This document shows positions 1 through 5,187 of a DNA stretch of 5,187 bases, piece after piece. Source of the stretch: Pseudomonadota bacterium (GTDB lineage Bacteria > Pseudomonadota > Alphaproteobacteria > Rhizobiales > Xanthobacteraceae). The stretch lies in the NCBI GenBank assembly GCA_023423415.1, contig JAFAFP010000053.1:1-5187 (forward strand), in the 5' to 3' direction. Every line of letters begins with the position of its first letter. Within the stretch, counting starts at the first letter, position 1. The notes beneath the pieces are model-generated. The model was not told where the DNA came from, ran no database searches, and was given only the letters and a program-made list of their open reading frames with translations. The position numbers were made by a program, and so were the translations under genes.

Positions 1-150
1 TTTCTTCCCTCTCCCGTTCACCGGGAGAGGGTGGCGAGCGCAAGCGAGCCGGGTGAGGGGCTGCTTGGCTGATTCACGAAGATGTCCCTCTCCCAACCAC
101 CCCGCCTGTCGCTCGGCGGTCGGCCTCTCCCCGCTAATGCGGGGAGAGGT
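1..150. repeat. Composite palindromic intergenic repeat (CCCTCTCCC family)
   Basis: This 150-bp stretch has no believable gene and is built from a short G/C-rich module and its complement. A first inverted repeat pairs CCCTCTCCCG (7-16) with CGGGAGAGGG (22-31) around a 5-nt loop. A second copy of CCCTCTCCC lies at 86-94, and a second hairpin pairs 124-134 with 139-149. Between them is the stretch GGCGAGCGCAAGCGAGCC followed by GGGTGAGGGG (51-60). Repeats of this style, with paired CTCTCCC/GGGAGAG arms, are common between genes in Bradyrhizobium, Rhodopseudomonas and relatives; that is recalled knowledge, as copy number cannot be seen from one window. The element lies just past the hemH stop codon, the usual position for such REP-like sequences. 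The window begins inside or at the edge of it, so its left boundary is unknown. Confidence 0.75.
124..149 (-). terminator. Perfect 11-bp hairpin just downstream of hemH
   Basis: CCTCTCCCCGC (124-134) pairs perfectly with GCGGGGAGAGG (139-149) around the loop TAAT. It begins 9 nt after the hemH stop codon. A stem this strong could end or protect the hemH transcript. However, no T-run follows it on either strand, so it is not a canonical intrinsic terminator. It is also one half of the composite intergenic repeat, so a termination role is inference from position and stem strength only. Confidence 0.45.
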
Positions 151-158
151 AAGAAACA

Positions 159-1214
159 TCACACCCAGCCCTTCAATTCGCGCAGGACAACCTCGCGGAT
201 CACCCGGATGCCCTGCTCGCTGTCGTTCAGGCAGGGGATGGCGGCGAAGTTCTCGCCGCCATTGTGCTTGAATATCTCGGCATTTTCGACCGCGATCTCC
301 TCCAGCGTTTCGAGGCAGTCGGCCGAAAAGCCCGGCGTGACGATGGCCATGGTCTTCACACCGCTTTTCGCCAGCGCCTCCACGGTCTTGTCCGTATAGG
401 GCTGCAGCCACTCGGCCTTTCCGAAACGCGACTGAAAGGTGAGCCTGAACTGACTCTCGCTCAGCCCGAGCGCGGTGCGCAGCAATCGCGTGGTCTTGAC
501 GCATTGACAATAATACGGATCGCCCTTGTCGAAATACTCGCGCGGGATGCCGTGAAAAGACGCCAGAATGACATCGGGCTTGAATGACAGCTTGTCGAGC
601 TCTCCCCGGATCGAAGCCGCCACGGCTTCAATATAGACGGGATCGTCGTAATAAGGCGGCGCAACACGCAGCGTTGGCTGCCAGCGCATCGTCATCAGAT
701 GCACGAAGGCCGCATCGCAGGCCGTCGCCGAGGTCGCCGCGGCATATTGTGGATAGAGCGGTACGAACAGGATCCGGTCGCAACCTTTCGCCGTGAGCTC
801 ATCAAGAGCCGATCCAACCGAAGGATTGCCGTAGCGCATGCCCCAGGCCACGTCGATCCTGTCATCCACGCCAACGAGCGACGCCGCAAGCTTGTCACGC
901 TGCGAACGCGTGATCGTCTTCAGCGGCGACTCGTTCAGTTCGCGGTTCCAGATCGCCTCGTAGTCGCGGCCTTTGGCGCGCGGCCGCAATGTCAGGATGA
1001 TGCCGTTGAACACCAGCTTCCAGATCAAAGAGTTTTCCTCGATGACCCGCTTGTCGGACAGGAATTCCTTGAGATAGCGGCGCATCGACCAGAAATCGGT
1101 CGCGTCAGGGGTCCCGAGATTGGCGATCAGGACCCCGATCCGCCCCGACTTCACCGGCGGATGATTGTCCGGGCGGGGAGTTCCTGTGACCGCGGCTGAC
1201 GATGCGTCTTTCAT
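159..1214 (-). CDS. hemH: Ferrochelatase (protoheme ferro-lyase)
   Basis: This 351-aa cytoplasmic or membrane-associated enzyme inserts Fe2+ into protoporphyrin IX, the last step of protoheme synthesis. The family is recognised by the N-terminal block IGVLIANLGTPDAT (about 26-39), then MRRYLKEFLSD (44-54), and by the ferrochelatase signature ILASFHGIP (216-224) followed by GDPYYCQC (231-238). His221 matches the catalytic, metal-binding His. Glu302 in the ETLEE segment (302-306), after PGFSADC, matches the conserved acidic residue of the proton-abstraction/metal path. The length is normal for bacterial HemH. The protein ends shortly after the last domain and lacks the Cys-rich C-terminal tail that holds the 2Fe-2S cluster in animal enzymes. 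Cys residues are seen at 145, 166, 236, 238, 300 and 328, and I cannot say whether they bind a cluster. The ATG is the first possible Met in frame. No good Shine-Dalgarno precedes it, so the exact start is less certain than the identity; a GTG at codon 21 also lies before the conserved core. The gene is divergent from the nucleotidase gene, 45 bp away, and looks monocistronic here. Confidence 0.97.
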   Translation of the reverse strand: MKDASSAAVTGTPRPDNHPPVKSGRIGVLIANLGTPDATDFWSMRRYLKEFLSDKRVIEENSLIWKLVFNGIILTLRPRAKGRDYEAIWNRELNESPLKTITRSQRDKLAASLVGVDDRIDVAWGMRYGNPSVGSALDELTAKGCDRILFVPLYPQYAAATSATACDAAFVHLMTMRWQPTLRVAPPYYDDPVYIEAVAASIRGELDKLSFKPDVILASFHGIPREYFDKGDPYYCQCVKTTRLLRTALGLSESQFRLTFQSRFGKAEWLQPYTDKTVEALAKSGVKTMAIVTPGFSADCLETLEEIAVENAEIFKHNGGENFAAIPCLNDSEQGIRVIREVVLRELKGWV

Positions 1215-1240
1215 GGGGCCATGCTAATCCACGGAACAGA

Positions 1241-1246
1241 AGAGGA
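1241..1246 (+). promoter_or_regulatory. Likely ribosome binding site for the nucleotidase gene
   Basis: AGAGGA lies 13 nt before the ATG at 1260. The spacing is longer than ideal, but it is the only purine-rich Shine-Dalgarno-like stretch near either candidate start. It lies downstream of the alternative ATG at 1221 and so cannot serve it. This supports initiation at 1260. Confidence 0.5.
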
Positions 1247-1259
1247 AATCAATCGCCAA

Positions 1260-2789
1260 ATGACCATCACCCGCCGCCTGCTTCTACTTGGATCATCCTG
1301 CCTGGCACTGATCGCTAGCCTCCCTGGAAAGGTGTCGGCGCAGGCGACGCGCAGCAAAGTCACGTTCGTCCTCGTCAACGACATCTACCAGATGAGCGAA
1401 CAGCCGTCGCCCGATGGCGATCTCCGTGGCGGCTTTGCGCGGCTTGCTGCCGTGGTCAAGGCCGAGCGCGCAAAGGGTAAGGTTGTTTTCGTCCATGCCG
1501 GCGATACGCTGTCGCCGTCGCTGATGTCAGGGATCGACCGCGGCGAGCATATCATGATGCTCACCAACATGATTGCGCCAGATGTGTTTGTGCCGGGCAA
1601 TCACGAATTCGATTTCGGCAAGGAGATTTTCTTCGAGCGCATGGCGCAGGCGAAGTTCCCACTCTATGCCGCGAACATTCTCAATCCGGACGGCAAACTC
1701 ATTCCCGGCTTTCGCGAACGTTCGATCATCGAGATCGACGGCATTCGCATCGGCCTGACCGGAGCGACCGATGAAGACGCCGTCATCCTCTCCAGTCCCG
1801 GCGATCTGAAATTCCCGCCGTCGGTTGCAACAGTCGAGAAACAAGCGACAGCTCTCCGCAAGGAAGGCGCCGATGTGGTTGTCGCCGTCGTGCATACCGA
1901 CCGCGCTAAGGATGAGGAGATGTACCGCATGCAGGCGGCCGACATCATCCTCAGCGGGCACGATCACGATCTCTGGCTCAACTATGACGGCCGCACGGCT
2001 GCGATCGAGTCGAGCTACGACGCGCATTTCGTCACCTGCATGGACGTCACCTTCACGGTGCGGACCAACGAAGGGCGGCGCGAAGTGCTGTGGCATCCGG
2101 AATTTCGCATCATCGATACACGCCATGTCGCGCCCGACCCGGAGGTGCAGGCTGCCGTCAAGAGCTATGAAAGCAAGCTGTCGAGCGTGCTCGGCACAGT
2201 GATCGCAACCACCGCGGTCGAACTCGACAGCCGGAACGCGACGGTACGAACACAGGAAGCAGCGATCGGTAACTTGATTGCGGATGCCATGCGTGCCAGT
2301 ACCGGCGCCGATATCGCCATCACCAATGGCGGCGGCATCCGTGGTGGCAAGGTCTATCCTCCCGGCAGCGCCATCACACGGCGCGATATCATGTCCGAAC
2401 TGGTATTCCGGAATAATGTTGCCGTGCTCGAGATTTCCGGCAAGGCGATCAAGGCCGGCCTGGAAAGCGGCTTCAGCATCTTGCCACGACCAGCCGGACG
2501 TTTTCCGCAAGTATCGGGCCTCAAGATCATTGTCGAGCCGTCACGACCCGTTGGGCAGCGCATTGTCTCGATCACTGCAGACGGCGCGCCGCTGGACGAC
2601 ATCAAGACTTACAAACTCGCGACCAACGACTTCCTGGCCAATGGCGGTGACGGCTATGAAGCGTTCGACAATGTGCGCGAACTCGTGCCGGGCCATGACG
2701 GCCCGCTGATCGCCAACGAAGTCATCCAGTATCTCGAGCGGATCAAGACGGTGAAGACCGGCGTCGCGGGCCGCATCGTCATCAAATAG
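1260..2789 (+). CDS. Exported bifunctional metallophosphatase/5'-nucleotidase (UshA/CpdB-like)
   Basis: This 509-aa predicted periplasmic enzyme likely releases phosphate from nucleotides or related phosphate esters. It begins with an export signal: MTITRRLLLLG has a twin-Arg (residues 5-6) before a hydrophobic core, and VSA|QA gives a cleavage site near residue 27. The N-terminal metallophosphatase domain shows VNDIYQM (39-45), AGDTLSPS (80-87), GNHEFDFG (113-120), VVHTD (210-214) and SGHDHD (232-237), the usual order of di-metal ligands. The first motif has Asp41 but Tyr43 where UshA has His (DxH). The C-terminal 5'-nucleotidase domain shows NGGGIRGG (356-363), LVFRNNV (381-387), and LANGGDGYEAF (459-469), the nucleotide-binding signature with its aromatic residue. 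Length and domain order are typical of the two-domain family. An in-frame ATG at 1221 would add 13 hydrophilic residues ahead of the signal peptide and would sit 6 bp from the hemH start, so 1260 is preferred. The exact substrate (5'-nucleotide, 2',3'-cyclic nucleotide, UDP-sugar) cannot be read from the sequence. Confidence 0.93.
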   Translation: MTITRRLLLLGSSCLALIASLPGKVSAQATRSKVTFVLVNDIYQMSEQPSPDGDLRGGFARLAAVVKAERAKGKVVFVHAGDTLSPSLMSGIDRGEHIMMLTNMIAPDVFVPGNHEFDFGKEIFFERMAQAKFPLYAANILNPDGKLIPGFRERSIIEIDGIRIGLTGATDEDAVILSSPGDLKFPPSVATVEKQATALRKEGADVVVAVVHTDRAKDEEMYRMQAADIILSGHDHDLWLNYDGRTAAIESSYDAHFVTCMDVTFTVRTNEGRREVLWHPEFRIIDTRHVAPDPEVQAAVKSYESKLSSVLGTVIATTAVELDSRNATVRTQEAAIGNLIADAMRASTGADIAITNGGGIRGGKVYPPGSAITRRDIMSELVFRNNVAVLEISGKAIKAGLESGFSILPRPAGRFPQVSGLKIIVEPSRPVGQRIVSITADGAPLDDIKTYKLATNDFLANGGDGYEAFDNVRELVPGHDGPLIANEVIQYLERIKTVKTGVAGRIVIK

Positions 2790-2790
2790 C

Positions 2791-2812
2791 GTGCGATCGT
2801 CCGATCACGCAC
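2791..2812 (+). terminator. Imperfect hairpin after the nucleotidase stop codon
   Basis: Starting 1 nt after the TAG stop, GTGC-GATC (2791-2798) can pair with GATC (2803-2806) and GCAC (2809-2812), around a 4-nt loop and with a 2-nt bulge. The sequence that follows is A-rich, not T-rich, on the plus strand, so it is not a canonical intrinsic terminator. Its position suggests 3'-end formation or mRNA protection for the nucleotidase transcript, but that is inference. Confidence 0.35.
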
Positions 2813-2820
2813 AAAGCCAA

Positions 2821-2863
2821 ACCTTAAAAACAGAAACGGCGCGCTCCTTTCTGGAGCACGCCG
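2821..2863 (-). terminator. Intrinsic terminator of the DUF992 gene
   Basis: Read on the minus strand, a 10-bp stem with one C/A mismatch (arms 2837-2847 and 2853-2863 on the plus strand, loop TTTCT at 2848-2852) is followed by a T-rich tail. That tail is the complement of the A-rich stretch 2826-2836 and contains TTTCTGTTTTT. The stem starts 22 nt past the DUF992 stop codon. Stem plus T-tract is the classic Rho-independent layout and has the right orientation for the DUF992 gene. On the plus strand no T-run follows, so it would at best slow transcription coming from the nucleotidase side. Confidence 0.82.
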
Positions 2864-2885
2864 CCAGTCCGCTGGTTCAACAGAC

Positions 2886-3353
2886 TTATTGAGCGAAACG
2901 CAATTCCATGCCGGCAAGACCGGCGAAGACGTTGAGGCCAACCTGTCCCTCGACGCTGAGCGGCTGCAAGGCGAAGGAATTGCTGGAGCCGCCATACAGC
3001 ACATTGGCGCCGAGACCGACGCCGACCGCAGCGCCGGCCGACACGCCGCCGTAGTTGCCCGACAGGTCGCCGAGACCGATTTGCTGGGTCGGCGCAAAGA
3101 CGCCCCAGGCAAGACCGGAAACAGCCGTCGCACCGAGATCGACGCCAGCGCGGCGGATGGTCGCGCGGTAGGTCTGCGTCGGACCGTAATCGGAGCGATA
3201 GAGGCAGCTCAGCTCCGTCACCGAACCGAGAATGAAGCTGACCGATCCACCACCGCGGCATTCGAGCACCCCGGCTTGAACCTGCTGGGCGCTAGCGGGC
3301 AATGCGGATGCTGCCAGCAAAGCAAGGGCAGCAAGAACCGACGAACGAACCAT
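2886..3353 (-). CDS. DUF992 domain secreted protein, function unknown
   Basis: This encodes a 155-aa small exported protein. The first 22 residues are a clear Sec signal peptide: MVRSS, then an Ala/Leu-rich core, with a predicted cut after ASA before QQ. The mature part begins VQAGVLECRGGGSVSFILGS, carries Cys32 and Cys50 (possibly a disulfide), and has the Gly/Ala-rich core YGGVSAGAAVGVGLGANVLYGG (about 101-122) and the ending SVEGQVGLNVFAGLAGMELRF (about 133-153). This pattern matches DUF992 (PF06186 as I recall it), a family of unknown function common in Alphaproteobacteria. The alternating Gly and hydrophobic residues suggest a beta-rich fold in the periplasm or outer envelope; that is inference. 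An upstream in-frame ATG at 3401 would put 16 hydrophilic residues before the signal peptide, whereas the ATG at 3353 has a well-spaced GAGGA, so 3353 is chosen. It forms its own unit: a terminator follows, and 155 bp separate it from aatA upstream. Confidence 0.9.
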   Translation of the reverse strand: MVRSSVLAALALLAASALPASAQQVQAGVLECRGGGSVSFILGSVTELSCLYRSDYGPTQTYRATIRRAGVDLGATAVSGLAWGVFAPTQQIGLGDLSGNYGGVSAGAAVGVGLGANVLYGGSSNSFALQPLSVEGQVGLNVFAGLAGMELRFAQ

Positions 3354-3359
3354 GGTGTT

Positions 3360-3364
3360 TCCTC
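3360..3364 (-). promoter_or_regulatory. Ribosome binding site deciding the DUF992 start
   Basis: On the minus strand GAGGA is followed by 6 nt (AACACC) and then the ATG at 3353. The match and spacing are good and favour this start over the longer in-frame one at 3401. Confidence 0.75.
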
Positions 3365-3476
3365 GTGAATGAAAAGAATCGGGGCAGGCGGTGGCGATCA
3401 CGCGCCGAGAGTCAGGCGGAAATTAGCCCGCATCTGCCTCAAAGACGCTTAAACCGTCCCGTCTAAATTTCGGAAA

Positions 3477-3525
3477 ATCGGGATTGCCGATGCCGAACGG
3501 CGGCAACCTTATTTCAGGTTGCCGC
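3477..3525 (-). terminator. Hairpin region at the 3' end of aatA
   Basis: A perfect 10-bp stem (3500-3509 with 3516-3525, loop 3510-3515) spans the last codons and the TAA stop of aatA. Its left arm extends beyond the gene. No T-run follows it directly. About 10 nt further along the minus strand a second small stem, ATCGG with CCGAT (3487-3491 with 3477-3481), runs into TTTTCC. Together these could end the aatA transcript and insulate the DUF992 gene. The first stem is certain as a sequence feature; the terminator role is inference. Confidence 0.5.
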
Positions 3526-4714
3526 AAAAGCGCTGGATCCGCAGCATGGCTTCTTCCAGATCCTCGGTCTTGGTCGCATAGGAAATACGGAAAGCCGGCC
3601 CGGCGCCGAATGCCGAGCCTTGCACCACCGCGACGCCTTCGGCTTCCAGAAGCTCGCTGACGAAATCCTCGTCGTTCGCGATCGTCTTGCCTGACGGCGT
3701 GGTCTTGCCGATCGTCCCGGCGCAGGACGGATAGACATAGAAGGCACCTTCCGGCTTCGGGCACTGGATGCCGTTCGCCTGATTCAGCATCGACACCACG
3801 AGGTCGCGACGCTCCTTGAAGATCTTGTTGTGATTGGCGATGAAGTCCTGCGGGCCATTCAGCGCCTCGACCGAGGCCCATTGCGCCACCGCCGACGGGT
3901 TCGAGGTCGACTGCGATTGCAGCATCGCCATCGCCTTGATCAGCGGCTCTGGAGCACCGGCAAAGCCGATACGCCAACCGGTCATGCAGTAAGCCTTCGA
4001 GACGCCGTTCAGCGTCAGCGTGCGCTCGTAAAGCGCCGGCTCCACCTGTGCAGGAGTGGTGAAAGTGAAATCGTCATAGACTAGGTGTTCGTACATGTCG
4101 TCCGTCAGCATCCACACATGGGGATGCTTCATGAGCACGTCGGTCAGCGCCTTCACCTCGTCGCGGGTATAGGCCGAACCGGTCGGGTTCGACGGCGAGT
4201 TGAAGATCAGCCACTTGGTCTTCGGCGTGATCGCCTTTTCGAGCTGCTCTGCTGTCAGCTTGAAGCTGTTTTCCATGGTGGTGACGATCGAGACTGGCGT
4301 TGCGCCGAGCAGCGCGACGATCTCCGGATAGCTGACCCAGTACGGTGCAGGAATGATCACCTCGTCGCCGGGATTGAGCGACGCCATCAGCGCATTGAAC
4401 AGCACCTGCTTGCCGCCGGTGCCGACGATGATCTGGGAGGGCTTGTAGTCGAGCCCGTTCTCTCGCTTGAACTTGGCGGCGATAGCGGCTTTCAGTTCCG
4501 GGATGCCGTCCACGGCCGTGTATTTCGCCGCCTTCCCGCTTTCGATCGCCTTGATCGCCGCCTGCTTGATGTTCTCAGGGGTGTCGAAATCAGGCTCGCC
4601 GGCCCCGAGGCCGATGACATTGCGGCCTGCCGCTTTGAGCGCGCGCGCCTTGTCGGTCACCGCGATGGTGGCAGACGGCTTGATGCGCTGCAGCGCGTCG
4701 GCGAGAAAGGCCAT
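3509..4714 (-). CDS. aatA: Aspartate aminotransferase, class I/II fold, subgroup Ib
   Basis: This 401-aa cytoplasmic PLP enzyme transfers the amino group between aspartate and 2-oxoglutarate to give oxaloacetate and glutamate. The fold-type-I landmarks are in order: GLGAGEPDFDTP (35-46), KYTAVDGIPELK (64-75), the cofactor phosphate loop VGTGGKQVLFNAL (97-109), PAPYWVSYPE (122-131), SNPTG with Asn176, TDDMYEH with Asp205 and Tyr208, and NGVSKAYCMTGWRIGFAG (236-253). Lys240 is the Schiff-base lysine. RISYA carries Arg376, the substrate carboxylate Arg. Lys102 in GGKQ matches the Lys that reads the distal carboxylate in Thermus-type class Ib enzymes, which supports aspartate as substrate. Some alphaproteobacterial class Ib enzymes also transaminate prephenate in Phe/Tyr synthesis; this one could too, but the sequence alone does not decide it. 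Length is typical and no key residue is missing. The ATG at 4714 has GGAG 8 nt upstream and the family-typical start MAFLADALQRIKPSAT. The gene appears monocistronic. Confidence 0.96.
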   Translation of the reverse strand: MAFLADALQRIKPSATIAVTDKARALKAAGRNVIGLGAGEPDFDTPENIKQAAIKAIESGKAAKYTAVDGIPELKAAIAAKFKRENGLDYKPSQIIVGTGGKQVLFNALMASLNPGDEVIIPAPYWVSYPEIVALLGATPVSIVTTMENSFKLTAEQLEKAITPKTKWLIFNSPSNPTGSAYTRDEVKALTDVLMKHPHVWMLTDDMYEHLVYDDFTFTTPAQVEPALYERTLTLNGVSKAYCMTGWRIGFAGAPEPLIKAMAMLQSQSTSNPSAVAQWASVEALNGPQDFIANHNKIFKERRDLVVSMLNQANGIQCPKPEGAFYVYPSCAGTIGKTTPSGKTIANDEDFVSELLEAEGVAVVQGSAFGAGPAFRISYATKTEDLEEAMLRIQRFCGNLK

Positions 4715-4722
4715 TTCCGTGT

Positions 4723-4726
4723 CTCC
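4723..4726 (-). promoter_or_regulatory. Ribosome binding site of aatA
   Basis: GGAG on the minus strand is followed by 8 nt and the ATG at 4714. Spacing and match are normal and support the annotated start. Confidence 0.65.
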
Positions 4727-4834
4727 GGTATCAGGAATCCGCTTTTTTCAGGCGGGAACGTCCTAGAGCGCCGCGGCCCATCCGACAAGCCGTAAACGCG
4801 TGATGCAACTATCAACCGGATTGATCGGAGGACA

Positions 4835-5187
<353 letters not shown>

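Noticed and set aside
82..399. Open frame starting in the palindromic repeat and running into hemH on the plus strand
   Set aside because: Most of it is antisense to hemH and the rest is repeat DNA; no ribosome binding site or recognisable domain.
699..1199. Open frame of 166 codons on the plus strand opposite hemH
   Set aside because: No protein-like motifs, and fully antisense to a conserved enzyme gene.
1527..2510. Long open frame (327 codons) on the minus strand, antisense to the nucleotidase gene
   Set aside because: It lies wholly opposite a well-supported gene with intact motifs. The translation is rich in His, Asp and Arg with no recognisable domain, as expected for the antisense of a GC-rich gene.
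4085..4795. Open frame of 236 codons on the plus strand opposite aatA
   Set aside because: Arg/His/Gly-rich translation with no domain, opposite a complete aminotransferase; an antisense shadow caused by codon bias.
4811..4825. Small inverted repeat ATCAA-CCGGA-TTGAT upstream of aatA as an operator
   Set aside because: Arms of only 5 bp with no known regulator match; expected by chance at this length.
4750..4830. Possible aatA promoter boxes (TTGATA near 4818 and TTGTCG near 4788 on the minus strand)
   Set aside because: Each -35-like hexamer lacks a convincing -10 partner at 16-18 bp, so no promoter is annotated.

Overview
This window looks like ordinary chromosomal DNA from an alphaproteobacterium, most likely of the Bradyrhizobium/Rhodopseudomonas/Afipia group (Nitrobacteraceae). 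The grounds are high GC with strong G/C third-position bias, the DUF992 secreted protein (a family known mainly from Alphaproteobacteria), a class Ib aspartate aminotransferase, and an intergenic palindromic CCCTCTCCC/GGGAGAGGG repeat of the kind common in those genomes. The placement rests on protein and repeat style, not on a database match.

Layout, left to right. Positions 1-158 hold a composite palindromic repeat and no credible gene. hemH (ferrochelatase, last step of protoheme synthesis) is on the minus strand. It is divergent from a plus-strand gene for an exported bifunctional metallophosphatase/5'-nucleotidase, with only 45 bp between the preferred start codons. The nucleotidase converges on a minus-strand DUF992 gene, and the 96-bp gap holds a clear intrinsic terminator for the DUF992 gene. 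Upstream of DUF992, on the same strand but 155 bp away, is an aspartate aminotransferase gene (aatA) whose stop codon sits in the loop region of a 10-bp hairpin. Right of aatA, about 430 bp of real sequence carries at most one divergent partial reading frame. The window ends in 41 consecutive G residues, almost certainly a sequencing or assembly artefact at a contig end.

The genes do not form an evident pathway: heme synthesis, periplasmic nucleotide or phosphate salvage, an uncharacterised secreted protein and amino-acid metabolism stand next to each other as separate transcription units. I see no mobile element, CRISPR array, tRNA or rRNA, toxin-antitoxin pair or defence system, and no convincing undescribed system. 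The points most worth a second look are the Tyr in place of the usual His in the first metal motif of the nucleotidase, the composite palindromic repeat after hemH, and the apparent frame switching near the poly-G end.
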